The notes under the pieces are model-generated. The model was not told the DNA's origin and did not search any database. It worked only from the letters and a program-made list of their open reading frames with translations. A DNA stretch of 64,000 nucleotides from Gloeobacter kilaueensis JS1 (lineage in GTDB: Bacteria; Cyanobacteriota; Cyanobacteriia; Gloeobacterales; Gloeobacteraceae). The translations under genes were made by a program, and so were the position numbers. Within the stretch, counting starts at the first letter, position 1. Every line of letters begins with the position of its first letter. The stretch lies in contig NC_022600.1 of NCBI RefSeq assembly GCF_000484535.1, forward strand, positions 4,456,234-4,520,233, in the 5' to 3' direction. Of the stretch, positions 30,439 to 39,984 are shown in pieces.

Positions 30439-31764
30439 ATGGAGAACCTGCGCATCAAACCGGCCCTGGTGACGGCGATCCGGACCGGATCGATCGCCGA
30501 GCAGCTCGGTTTTGAACCGGGCGATCGGCTGGTGGCGATCAACGGCACGCCACCTAGAGATCTGATCGACTACCAGTTTCTGTGCGCCGAAGAAAATCTC
30601 GCCCTCACCGTGCTCGATGGTGCCGGTCAGACCCACCAGCTTGAGATCGAAAAGGACACAGACGAAGATCTGGGCCTCGAATTTGCCACCGCCCTCTTCG
30701 ACGGGCTCATCCAGTGCAACAACGCCTGTCCTTTTTGTTTTATCGACCAGCAGCCGGATTTTTTGCGCGACACGCTGCACCTCAAGGACGACGACTACCG
30801 CCTGAGCTTTCTGTACGGCTCCTACCTGACGCTCACCAACCTGCCGCCCGCCGAATGGGAGCGCATCGCCCGGCTGCGCCTCTCGCCGCTATTTGTCTCC
30901 GTCCATGCGACCGAGCCGGAACTGCGCGCCCGCCTGCTTAAAAATCCCCGCGCCGCCCAGATTCTCAAGCAGCTCGAATGGTTCAAAAAGCAGCGGCTGC
31001 AGATCCATGCCCAGGTGGTGCTCTGTCCTGGCCTCAACGACGGTGAACACCTGGAGCGGACGATTCTGGATCTGGCCAGTTTTTCGCCGACGGTGCTCTC
31101 CGCCGCCGTCGTGCCGGTGGGCCTCACCCGCTTTCGCCCTGGGTTAGACGAGCTGAGGGCGGTTACGCCGGAGTGTGCTCAACAGGTGATCCGCCAGGTA
31201 CACAAACTGCAGCGCCGCCTGCAGCGCGAGCTGGACACCCGCTTTGTCTGGCTGGCGGACGAGTGGTATCTGCTTGCAAAAGAAGCGATCCCGGCAGCTC
31301 GCCACTACGAGGGCTATCCGCAGCTCGCCAACGGCGTCGGGGCGCTGCGCCGCTTTCTCGACGAATTTCAGCGCCACACCCGCCACCTGCCCGCCGCATT
31401 GCCGGCTCCCCGGCGCTACAGCTGGGTGGTGGGCACCGCCGTCGAGGGCTGCTTTGCGCCGATCGTCGAACGCCTCAATCAAATCGCCGGACTTGAACTC
31501 AGATTGCTGGCGGTGCCAAGCCAGTTCTGGGGCCAGCAGATCACCGTCACCGGCCTGCTTACCGGCAGCGATCTGCTCGCTGCTCTCACAGAGCAAGACC
31601 TGGGGGACGCGCTTATCCTGCCTGGCCTGATGCTCAAGGAGGGCCAAGTGTTTTTAGACGATCTGAGCGTGGAAACATTGTCGGAGCGCCTCGGCGTACC
31701 GGTGCGCGTCGTCAATGGTGGAGCCACAGCTCTGCTGGCTGCCCTCGACGTTCTTCGCCACTGA
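30439..31764 (+). CDS. PDZ/radical SAM/DUF512 protein (TIGR03279-like)
   Basis: A 441-residue protein with an N-terminal PDZ-like domain (about 8-45: GFEPGDRLVAINGTPPRD), a radical SAM cluster motif CNNACPFC (C93, C97, C100) and a C-terminal DUF512 region. This architecture is conserved in cyanobacteria and some Firmicutes. The Cys spacing C-x3-C-x2-C is that expected for a 4Fe-4S cluster binding S-adenosylmethionine. The ATG at 30439 follows GGAGG; the upstream frame overlaps the oxygenase promoter. The reaction is unknown. Confidence 0.88.
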   Translation: MENLRIKPALVTAIRTGSIAEQLGFEPGDRLVAINGTPPRDLIDYQFLCAEENLALTVLDGAGQTHQLEIEKDTDEDLGLEFATALFDGLIQCNNACPFCFIDQQPDFLRDTLHLKDDDYRLSFLYGSYLTLTNLPPAEWERIARLRLSPLFVSVHATEPELRARLLKNPRAAQILKQLEWFKKQRLQIHAQVVLCPGLNDGEHLERTILDLASFSPTVLSAAVVPVGLTRFRPGLDELRAVTPECAQQVIRQVHKLQRRLQRELDTRFVWLADEWYLLAKEAIPAARHYEGYPQLANGVGALRRFLDEFQRHTRHLPAALPAPRRYSWVVGTAVEGCFAPIVERLNQIAGLELRLLAVPSQFWGQQITVTGLLTGSDLLAALTEQDLGDALILPGLMLKEGQVFLDDLSVETLSERLGVPVRVVNGGATALLAALDVLRH

Positions 31765-31808
31765 TCTCGAAGCGAGCAAACTGTTAAAAATGGAACGTCT
31801 CAGATTTT

Positions 31809-32063
31809 CTAGATCGCTTCAGAAGTGCGGCTTTGAATTTTGACGACCGTCAGCGTCTGCATATCGCTGCGGCCCCGGCGCGCCCAATCGACGTTGAGAA
31901 CGGCGTAAGTGTCTTTTTCAGTTGAGAAAGTAGCGCCGACCGTGAGCGGTTCTACTTGCCGGTGCGTGCCAATCAGCCGCTGGCGGGCATCGACAATCAC
32001 GTATTCCATCAGTCCCTCTTTGTTATTAAAGGCATTTACCCGAACCACAATCGCTTGCAGCAC
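31809..32063 (-). CDS. Conserved hypothetical small protein
   Basis: An 84-residue protein with alternating hydrophobic strands (MEYVIVDARQRLIGT, TYAVLNVDWA, LTVVKI) that suggest a small beta barrel. It has no signal peptide, membrane helix or metal motif. It may be a cyanobacterial conserved protein; I cannot name its family. It is a single gene, convergent with the radical SAM gene. Confidence 0.6.
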   Translation of the reverse strand: MLQAIVVRVNAFNNKEGLMEYVIVDARQRLIGTHRQVEPLTVGATFSTEKDTYAVLNVDWARRGRSDMQTLTVVKIQSRTSEAI

Positions 32064-32185
32064 GGTCGGTTACTTGAGTCCCAATCTTTATAGCACTGTA
32101 AGGAACTGCACCCTTGAATATTTGCAAAATATTTCACACTCAAAACTCGAACCTCCGTCCAGCCCGGCCAGAGGGACAGATGTCC

Positions 32186-32872
32186 CTAGAGGTTGGGCAG
32201 TCCGTTCTGTAACCAGCGGGCGAACCCAACCGGATCGCTGTCCATGGGCAGGTGTCGGCAGGGCAGAAGGGTGAGCCCGGCGTCGGGCAAGCTGTCGCGC
32301 AACGTTCGCAGGGCCGAGGGCGGAGCGATGGGATCCCAGAGACCCCCGGCAATCTCGGTGCGGACGCGCAACTGCTGCCAGTCCGGCGGCTGCCAATCGC
32401 GCAGCGAGCACCAGGTGCGCCGGATCACCGCCGGCGCAATCCGAGCGGCTGTCGCCGCACGCGGAAAGGAAGCGATCAGGGGCACCAGCCAGCCGCGCTG
32501 GGCGTAGAGCAATTCCAGCGGTTGCCCGACAAACCACTCGTAGAACTGAGAGGTAACGGGCGGAATATCCACAGCCGGGCAGACCAACAGCAGCCGCGAG
32601 AGCGGTGCAATCTGGCGCAGGGCCAGCTCGATCGCGACATTGGCTCCCAGCGAATGGCCGAGGAGAACCAGGGGCCGGTACTCAGCCAGCAACGGCGCAA
32701 GATGGTCGGCACAGGCGGCTACCGAACTGTCGGCGTCGGCCTGGGCCTCCAGCGCGTGACCGGGCAGATCGACGGCAATCACCCGCCAACCGCGCTCCTC
32801 CAGCCAGCGGCCCCAGTCCTGCCAGTTGGCAGCACAGTCGGCGGTGCCGTGGATTAAGGCAATCGTCTTCAC
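32186..32872 (-). CDS. Alpha/beta hydrolase
   Basis: A 228-residue single-domain hydrolase with the HGTADCAANW oxyanion segment, nucleophile Ser74 in GHSLGAN, the acid in GGLWDPIAPP and a late histidine in CRHLPM. The cap is short. It has no signal peptide. An esterase or lipase is possible; no substrate is suggested by its neighbours. It is divergent from the lipoprotein gene. Confidence 0.82.
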   Translation of the reverse strand: MKTIALIHGTADCAANWQDWGRWLEERGWRVIAVDLPGHALEAQADADSSVAACADHLAPLLAEYRPLVLLGHSLGANVAIELALRQIAPLSRLLLVCPAVDIPPVTSQFYEWFVGQPLELLYAQRGWLVPLIASFPRAATAARIAPAVIRRTWCSLRDWQPPDWQQLRVRTEIAGGLWDPIAPPSALRTLRDSLPDAGLTLLPCRHLPMDSDPVGFARWLQNGLPNL

Positions 32873-32976
32873 ATTCGTCCGATTCGCTCTTTAACAATCA
32901 TCGTTCACCTGTCCGGCGGCTGGTTCTTTTGGCTCGGCTGTCGCTTTGCTGTACTACAGTGAAGGTGCCCTCAGCG

Positions 32977-33720
32977 ATGTCGTCGATGAAATTTCAGGCG
33001 CTGCTTGTCAGTGCGCTGTGCGCTTTTTTGGTATCCGGCTGTGTGTCCTACCGGCTCGGTGTCGCTTTTGATTGGTGGGGAGGAGGCTCAGTCGAGCAGT
33101 TGCTGACGATCGACTCTACTTTGCTGCAGGCGGGGGGCACCCAGGCCGAACAACTGATAGCCGGGCTCAGGCGACGCACAGCCGAGTTGGGCGGCACGAG
33201 CGAGCGCAGCGGCGATCAGTTGCGCCTGACGATCCCATTTACAAGCGGCGACGACCTCGAACAAAAGCTCAACCGCTTCCTCGGTCAGCCCCTCCAGACA
33301 AAAAGCCCAAGCGTAGCGCTGCCGGCTCCGACTACCTCCGCCCTCAAACAGACTCCCACTGCCCCTGCCACCGGTCCGCTGCGGCTGGTTGCCCGCGACT
33401 ACTGGCTCTGGAGCGACTATCAGATCAGCGCCGATCTCGATTTGCGCAGTCCCTTCGGTGCGGTCAGAACCGTCAACCTCGTTCCAGGGCTGTTGCAGAT
33501 CGAATTTGTTCTGAGCACACCCCTGCCCGCCCTGCGCTCCAACAGTCAGCAGCAACAGGGCCAAACCCTTATCTGGCAGATCCAGCCCGGTGAAGTCAAT
33601 CATCTGGAGGCGAGCTTCGTCGTGCCCAACCTGGCCCTCATCGGCTTGCTGGTGCTCGTCGCTGCCCTTGTGCTGTTTACCCTGCTGCGCCGCCGCCAAC
33701 TCACCTGGCAACGCAAGTAG
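32977..33720 (+). CDS. Membrane-anchored lipoprotein, DUF3153/LppM-like
   Basis: A 247-residue protein with a signal peptide ending in a lipobox (LVSGC, Cys22), a beta-rich middle and a C-terminal transmembrane helix (about 215-237) followed by a basic RRRQ tail. This lipobox plus C-terminal helix layout matches the DUF3153/LppM domain proteins of cyanobacteria. An in-frame ATG nine bases later is an alternative start. The function is unknown; it is probably attached to the plasma membrane facing outward. Confidence 0.78.
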   Translation: MSSMKFQALLVSALCAFLVSGCVSYRLGVAFDWWGGGSVEQLLTIDSTLLQAGGTQAEQLIAGLRRRTAELGGTSERSGDQLRLTIPFTSGDDLEQKLNRFLGQPLQTKSPSVALPAPTTSALKQTPTAPATGPLRLVARDYWLWSDYQISADLDLRSPFGAVRTVNLVPGLLQIEFVLSTPLPALRSNSQQQQGQTLIWQIQPGEVNHLEASFVVPNLALIGLLVLVAALVLFTLLRRRQLTWQRK

Positions 33721-33771
33721 AACAGTTTACTACTCTCTCGAATACCGTGAGGGTCTGGTAAAATTTGGCCG

Positions 33772-35052
33772 ATGGCTCTGAAGATACTGGTGATTGGCAG
33801 CGGGGGCCGCGAGCATTGTCTCGCCTGGTCACTTGCCCGCTCCGATGGGGTCGCCCAGGTCTGGATCGCCCCTGGTAACGGCGGCACGGCGGCAGAGGCC
33901 AAGTGTGCGAATCTGGCGATTGCACCGCTCGATTTTGCAGCGCTGGTCCGTTTTGCCAAAATCGAGCACATCGATCTGACAGTGGTCGGGCCGGAAGCGC
34001 CCCTCGCCGCCGGTATCGTCGATGCTTTTAAAGCAGAAGGGCTCGCGATCTTTGGCCCCACGCAGGCGGGGGCACAGCTGGAGGCGAGCAAAGTCTGGGC
34101 CAAGGCGCTGATGGCCGAGGCCGGTATACCGACGGCGGCAGCCCAGAGTTTCAACGACCTGGCCGCTGCCTGCGATCATGTGCGTGCAGTCGGTGCGCCT
34201 GTGGTCATCAAAGCCGACGGTCTGGCTGCAGGTAAGGGGGTGACGGTGGCCTTCACAACCGAAGAAGCCCTCGACGCCCTCGATGGTCTGAGCCGCTTCG
34301 GCGAAGCCGCCGCCACGATCGTCGTCGAAGAATTTATGGCCGGAGAAGAAGCCTCGGTGCTCGCCTTCACCGATGGCAGAACGATTCGGGTGATGCTCGC
34401 CGCCCAGGATCATAAGCGCATCGGCGAGGGGGACAGCGGTGCCAATACCGGCGGCATGGGAGCCTACGCTCCCACGCCGCTCGTGGGCAACGCGCTGCTA
34501 AAACAGATCGAAGCAAAGATTCTCGTTCCGACCGTCGAAGCGCTGCAGAAGCGGGGCATCGACTACCGGGGAGTGCTCTACGCCGGATTGATGATCGACG
34601 GGAGCGGACAGGCGCGGGTGGTCGAATTTAACTGCCGCTTCGGCGACCCGGAAACCCAGGTTATCCTGCCCCTACTGGAGACGCCCTTAGAAGAGGTGCT
34701 GCTGGCCACCGTCGCTGGCCGCCTTGAGGCGGTACCGCTGGTCTGGCGGACAGAAACGGCGGCCTGCGTGGTGCTGGCGGCGGCGGGCTATCCCGGCGAG
34801 TATCGCCAGGGCGATGCGATCAGCGGCCTGGAGGCGGCCCGCGCCGAGGGTGCCTGCATCTTTCATAGCGGCACCCACCAGGTGGGCGAGCGCACCCTTA
34901 CCGCCGGTGGCCGGGTGCTGGCGCTTACCCACCTGGGAGCCGATCTGCCCGCTGCTTTGAACAACGTCTACCGGGCGGTCGCCCACGTTCACTTCGACGG
35001 AGCCTACTACCGCCGCGACATCGGCTGGCGAGCGCGGAGGCTTGGGCTGTGA
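33772..35052 (+). CDS. purD: Phosphoribosylamine-glycine ligase
   Basis: A 426-residue ATP-grasp enzyme of standard length. It makes glycinamide ribonucleotide, the second committed step of purine synthesis. It shows IGSGGREHCLAW at the N-terminus, KADGLAAGKGV, the EEFMAGEEAS strand and EFNCRFGDPETQ. The exosortase gene overlaps its 3' end by 4 bases. Confidence 0.97.
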   Translation: MALKILVIGSGGREHCLAWSLARSDGVAQVWIAPGNGGTAAEAKCANLAIAPLDFAALVRFAKIEHIDLTVVGPEAPLAAGIVDAFKAEGLAIFGPTQAGAQLEASKVWAKALMAEAGIPTAAAQSFNDLAAACDHVRAVGAPVVIKADGLAAGKGVTVAFTTEEALDALDGLSRFGEAAATIVVEEFMAGEEASVLAFTDGRTIRVMLAAQDHKRIGEGDSGANTGGMGAYAPTPLVGNALLKQIEAKILVPTVEALQKRGIDYRGVLYAGLMIDGSGQARVVEFNCRFGDPETQVILPLLETPLEEVLLATVAGRLEAVPLVWRTETAACVVLAAAGYPGEYRQGDAISGLEAARAEGACIFHSGTHQVGERTLTAGGRVLALTHLGADLPAALNNVYRAVAHVHFDGAYYRRDIGWRARRLGL

Positions 35053-35927
35053 AGTCTGCGGGCCGGCTTGAAATCGCACTCTGGTGGGCGCTCGTGGGGG
35101 CGGTGGTGCTCTGTTTTGCGCCGGTTCTTCTGGTGATGGGCGGGCTTTGGGCCATCAGCGGCGGACTTGAAAACCGGGCGATTGCCCTCATCGCCGTCGC
35201 CTACCTGGTGAGCCGTCAAAAAAATCTGCTGGGCGCACCGCCCGCTGCAGCCGTCTTCCAGGCACTGGGGCTTTTTGTGCTTGCCTGCGGGCTTTTTCTG
35301 GTGCAGCTCCCTGCCCTCAGCCTGCAAAATCTCGCCTTCTGCCTCGCTCTGACGGGCCTGGCGCTGTTTCGCTGGGGACGGACGGCTGTCGATAGCCTGG
35401 CCAGGCCGCTGCTTATCGTCGCGATGATCATGAGCATCAACGGCCTGGCCGACGGCTGGCTGCCTGCCTACACCCCCGTTGTGCAGTGGCTGCAGCATCT
35501 GGTGGCTGGACTGGGAGCCTACCTGCTCTGGATGGCGGGCCTGCCGGTCGTCCTCAAGGAGACGGTGATCACCGTCGGCGGGCTGGGCGGGGTCGATGTC
35601 AACGCCAACTGCTCGGGCATCCGCAGCCTGCTGGAGGTGGGAACCCTCGCTGCCGTCGCGATCATGACCATCTCCCGCCGCTCCTGGCTTGATAATCTGC
35701 GCTACTTTTTGCTGTGCGAACTGGTAGTGCTCGCCCTCAACGTTCTGCGGATCTTGCTTCTGGCCGTCGCCATCGCCTATACCAACCCCCACACCTTCGA
35801 GGCGCTGCACGAGGGATGGGGCGCTTCGCTCTACGGCAGCGGCATCAGCGCCGTGATCGTGCTGTTTACTTCCTGGTATTTCCAGTGGAATCCCTTCGAC
35901 TCCCAGAGCGGCTCCGCCTCGGCCTGA
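35049..35927 (+). CDS. Exosortase (cyanoexosortase type)
   Basis: A 292-residue integral membrane transpeptidase with about eight helices. The catalytic triad positions of the exosortase/archaeosortase superfamily are visible: Cys188 in NANCSGIRSL, Arg234 in NVLRILLL and His254 in ALHEGWG. Enzymes of this group process proteins bearing a C-terminal PEP-CTERM-like sorting signal and attach or release them at the cell surface. The start overlaps the purD stop. The following gene encodes the usual small partner. No protein with a PEP-CTERM tail was seen in the window. Confidence 0.88.
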   Translation: MKSAGRLEIALWWALVGAVVLCFAPVLLVMGGLWAISGGLENRAIALIAVAYLVSRQKNLLGAPPAAAVFQALGLFVLACGLFLVQLPALSLQNLAFCLALTGLALFRWGRTAVDSLARPLLIVAMIMSINGLADGWLPAYTPVVQWLQHLVAGLGAYLLWMAGLPVVLKETVITVGGLGGVDVNANCSGIRSLLEVGTLAAVAIMTISRRSWLDNLRYFLLCELVVLALNVLRILLLAVAIAYTNPHTFEALHEGWGASLYGSGISAVIVLFTSWYFQWNPFDSQSGSASA

Positions 35928-36520
35928 CGGCGGGTGCGCTCGTTGTGACAATTCTGGCAGGCTGGCAGCTCTGGCGGGGGTCCGCCAACCCCCTCGTCTA
36001 CCGCAGCGGCGAGCAAAAACAGCGCAGCCAGTGGCAGCGGCTGGCCCGCGATCTACCAGGCGCGCTGGCGGGAGGCACGCTGGTGAGCGAGGACGCCAAT
36101 CAGGCAAACGTGGACTTCGCCTCCCCGGCTCCCCCGCTGCGGCAGATCCGGGTCGTTCTGCTCTATACAGGCAGCCTGCTCAACGCCGAGCACACCCAGA
36201 GCTGGGCAAAGCGCGGCTACGAAGTGGTCGAACAGCCGCCAGCGATCGCCCGCACCCGCTGCGAGCATCTGATCAAGGGTGCCGAGCACAGGGCCCTGCT
36301 GTCGTACTATCTGAGCGCGAGCGAACAGTATCCCGACTTTGCTGCGATCCAGCAACTGCTGTTGTCCCGTCGCCTCGGTGCGCGCCGCTCCGAGTGGCTG
36401 TTGCGCGTCGAGTTGCCCTTCGACGGCAACTGCCAGACGACAAAAACGATCGCCCCGCTGCAGGCAGACCTCACCGGTCACCTGCAGAACTGGCTTAAAA
36501 AAGCCGCTAAAGACTTTTAA
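35885..36520 (+). CDS. Exosortase system-associated protein
   Basis: About 211 residues, starting at GTG 35885 inside the 3' end of the exosortase gene (43-base overlap); the exact start is uncertain because no clear ribosome site is present. It has one N-terminal membrane helix (LTAGALVVTILAGWQLW) and an extracytoplasmic domain. Length, topology and position agree with the EpsI-like or cyanoexosortase-associated proteins that accompany exosortases. The exact role is unknown. Its 3' end overlaps the cytochrome gene on the opposite strand by 14 bases. Confidence 0.72.
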   Translation: MESLRLPERLRLGLTAGALVVTILAGWQLWRGSANPLVYRSGEQKQRSQWQRLARDLPGALAGGTLVSEDANQANVDFASPAPPLRQIRVVLLYTGSLLNAEHTQSWAKRGYEVVEQPPAIARTRCEHLIKGAEHRALLSYYLSASEQYPDFAAIQQLLLSRRLGARRSEWLLRVELPFDGNCQTTKTIAPLQADLTGHLQNWLKKAAKDF

Positions 36521-36866
36521 GATAGCTGAGCAGGTCCGCCATCTGGCGTTCGTTCAGCTCGAATTTGGGCATCGGCGGTGTCTGGCCGCTGGTCACCTGC
36601 CGGATGAGCTGCACGTCGGACTTGCGCTTTTTAACGTCGTGCAGATTTGGCCCGATCCAGCCGTTCGCCTCGGTGCCGTGACAACTGGAGCAGTTGCGCT
36701 CAAATAGATCCTGCCCCTGGGGCAACTGGCCGTGGATCGCGAGCACCTTTTGCTCGTAGGGAGTCTGGGCTCCCTCGGTGATCGAGTTAAAAGCGAGGCC
36801 CAGAACGCCCACCAGCAGCAGGGCGATCCCCGGAATGGCCATGGTTTTCCAAGACAGTCGGACCAT
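36507..36866 (-). CDS. Membrane-anchored c-type cytochrome (CytM-like)
   Basis: A 119-residue protein with one N-terminal membrane helix (about 10-27) and a class I c-type heme site CSSCH (C59, C62, H63). Met99 in PPMPKF is the probable sixth ligand. The uncleaved-looking anchor and small size resemble cyanobacterial cytochrome cM rather than soluble cytochrome c6. It would carry electrons on the periplasmic or lumenal side. Gloeobacter has no thylakoids, so this would be the plasma membrane. Confidence 0.82.
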   Translation of the reverse strand: MVRLSWKTMAIPGIALLLVGVLGLAFNSITEGAQTPYEQKVLAIHGQLPQGQDLFERNCSSCHGTEANGWIGPNLHDVKKRKSDVQLIRQVTSGQTPPMPKFELNERQMADLLSYLKSL

Positions 36867-36943
36867 CGGTGTTAAGGACTCTTACTATTTTTGTGTTCCT
36901 ATACATCGAAGTTTACACTTTTTAGCAGTGGCTCCGCTGCAAC

Positions 36944-37726
36944 TCACGATCTTCCTGCCAGTCCCCAGAAGCGGGCGCGCTCGGCGAGCCAGCCCTGCTT
37001 GAGCAACTGCGCTATCTGTTCGTTGACCCAGCGCCGGAGCGAATCGCTCGCCAGACCCCGGGGCATGGCGACGGCCAGACCGCTGGTGCCGAGGTCGGTA
37101 CCGAGCAGGCGGTAGGCGGGATGAAACTGTGCCCAGCCTCCGAGCACGGAGCTATCGGCGGCAAAGCCGCTGACTTGGGCTGCGGCGACAGCTTCGACGC
37201 CCTGCGCGTAAGAAGCTACCGGTACCAGCACGGCGTGGGGCAAAAAGTCGTGCAGAGCCTGCTCGCTGTTGGAGCCTGCCAGCACCGCCAACTGAGCGCG
37301 GTCGAGATCGCCCAGGGTGCGGCTGGTGTCGCCCTGCTTGAGGAGGACTGCCTGGCTGACGGTGAGATAAGGATAGCTGTAATCGACCGCCCGCGCCCGT
37401 GGCACGCTGACGCTCAAGTTGGCGATGACCAGATCGACTTGTTGTCTTTGCAAGAGCGCCAGCCGGTCCTGGTTGCGCACCGCGACGAGCTTGAGGGCGT
37501 CCGGCCTGCCAAAAAGAGCAGTGGCCAGCGCACGGGCCAGATCGATTTCAAAACCGGCCAGCTCGCCCCCACGGCTCCGAAAACCAAGAGGAAACAGATC
37601 GTCCTTGACCGCGACGATCAGATACTGGCGCTGGCGAATCGCCTCAAGGGGGGCAGCTTGAAGCGGCAGCGGCAGCGCCGCCCAGATAAGCATCGGACCG
37701 GCCAGGGCGAAAAGCCTGCGCCGCAT
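36944..37726 (-). CDS. Periplasmic solute-binding protein (amino-acid type, family 3)
   Basis: A 260-residue protein with a signal peptide (hydrophobic 6-22, cleavage near LQAAP) and a type II periplasmic binding fold. It shows FPLGFRSRGGELAGFEIDLARALA and then the DLVIANLSVSVPRARAVDYSYPY pattern of family 3 binding proteins for polar amino acids. No ABC partner genes are adjacent. Its ATG overlaps the rplT stop in TGATG form, an unusual link between a ribosomal protein gene and a transport gene. Confidence 0.87.
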   Translation of the reverse strand: MRRRLFALAGPMLIWAALPLPLQAAPLEAIRQRQYLIVAVKDDLFPLGFRSRGGELAGFEIDLARALATALFGRPDALKLVAVRNQDRLALLQRQQVDLVIANLSVSVPRARAVDYSYPYLTVSQAVLLKQGDTSRTLGDLDRAQLAVLAGSNSEQALHDFLPHAVLVPVASYAQGVEAVAAAQVSGFAADSSVLGGWAQFHPAYRLLGTDLGTSGLAVAMPRGLASDSLRRWVNEQIAQLLKQGWLAERARFWGLAGRS

Positions 37727-38085
37727 CAGTGGGACCGGGCAGCACGGGCAACCTGAGCAACGGCAGCAAATGCCTCAGTATCGGTGACCGCCAGTTGAGC
37801 CAGCATCTTGCGGTTGAGGGCGACGCCCGACTTGTGCAGTCCATCGATGAGGCGGCTGTAGGACAGACCCTCGGTGCGCGCCTGGGCATTGATGCGCACG
37901 ATCCACAGCGAGCGGAAGTCGCGCTTTTTGGTGCGACGGTGGCGATAAGCGTAGCGCAACGCCTTCATCACCTGCTGGTTGGCGGCGGTGAAGAGCTTTG
38001 AATGGCTGCCCCGGAAGCCTTTGGCAAGTTTGAGAATCTTTTTGCGGCGCTTGCGGGCGACGTTGCCGCGCTTGACACGGACCAT
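37726..38085 (-). CDS. rplT: 50S ribosomal protein L20
   Basis: A 119-residue basic protein with the L20 landmarks [21 protein letters not shown] and [15 protein letters not shown]-like stretches. It binds 23S rRNA and is needed early in large-subunit assembly. It follows rpmI by 27 bases, the usual pairing; infC, often the first gene of this operon, is not here. Confidence 0.98.
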   Translation of the reverse strand: MVRVKRGNVARKRRKKILKLAKGFRGSHSKLFTAANQQVMKALRYAYRHRRTKKRDFRSLWIVRINAQARTEGLSYSRLIDGLHKSGVALNRKMLAQLAVTDTEAFAAVAQVARAARSH

Positions 38086-38112
38086 GACACTACTCCAAGG
38101 GTAAAAAGCGAA

Positions 38113-38310
38113 CTACAGATAGGGGCACTGACGAGTGATCTTGTAGAGATCGCTCTCGGACGCCTCGGCCTTGACAGAGATGCTGCGCACCCGCGAACGC
38201 GACTTGTGCTGCATCAGGTGATTTTTGCCGGCGCGCAACCGGCGGATCTTGCCGCTGCCGGTGCGCTCGTAGCGCTTGGCGGCGGACTGGCGCGTCTTCA
38301 TCTTGGGCAT
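38113..38310 (-). CDS. rpmI: 50S ribosomal protein L35
   Basis: A 65-residue basic protein that starts MPKMKTRQSAAKR, the L35 signature, and contains GKIRRLRAGKNHLM. The ATG at 38310 was chosen over the longer open frame to 38367 because it gives the conserved N-terminus. It pairs with rplT. Confidence 0.97.
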   Translation of the reverse strand: MPKMKTRQSAAKRYERTGSGKIRRLRAGKNHLMQHKSRSRVRSISVKAEASESDLYKITRQCPYL

Positions 38311-38393
38311 CGGCTTTTCTCTCAGGTCACAGGTGCCCGGTGGGCACGAATATCTATAGTACTGCAAAGCGGCGCTGCTCGGCGAGGGTGCCC

Positions 38394-38807
38394 CTAGCGG
38401 GCGATCGGAATCAGCGCTGGTCCTTCGCTTGCGGCGGGCGAAAAGGTGACCTGGCGGGTATGAATGCGCCAGTGGACAGTGACATAAAAAATCTTTTGCA
38501 CCGCATCGAGGGGCACGTACAACTCTTCGCCCCGCCAGTAGGGGGCAACGCTCAAGACGATCAGCTGGCGATTGAGGGTGAGTACGGTCCCGTCGCTGAT
38601 CGACGCTTCTTGATTCGCAAATTGCAGGTTAACGGCCCGGTCCGCCGGCAGCACGCGCAGGTTGGCCCGAAACGCCTGAGCGACGGCCATCAGCGAGACA
38701 TAAGGCTGGCCCCGGCTCATCGTCACATCGAAGGGCAGGTCGTCCGCCAGAAGCGGCCACCCCCCCAAGCAGCCCAAAAGACAAAAGAGCACAACCCATC
38801 GGCGCAT
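38394..38807 (-). CDS. Secreted copper-amine-oxidase-N-like domain protein
   Basis: A 137-residue protein with a signal peptide (hydrophobic 4-18, cleavage near LLAD) followed by a small beta domain with VSLMAVAQAFRANLRVLPADRAVNL and YVPLDAVQKIF. This pattern resembles the Cu_amine_oxidN1 domain found in exported proteins, where it does not imply oxidase activity. The function is unknown. It is divergent from the epimerase gene. Confidence 0.68.
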   Translation of the reverse strand: MRRWVVLFCLLGCLGGWPLLADDLPFDVTMSRGQPYVSLMAVAQAFRANLRVLPADRAVNLQFANQEASISDGTVLTLNRQLIVLSVAPYWRGEELYVPLDAVQKIFYVTVHWRIHTRQVTFSPAASEGPALIPIAR

Positions 38808-38919
38808 GGCGTCATTATTCCTCGAAATGGCAAAAGTTGAATAGTGCCCCTGGAGAGATCGCCTGCAAATGGTATGATGTTACGTCCCCGAGGGACAGAC
38901 GGTTCATCTACAGGGATCT

Positions 38920-39981
<1,062 letters not shown>

Positions 39982-39984
39982 ATC

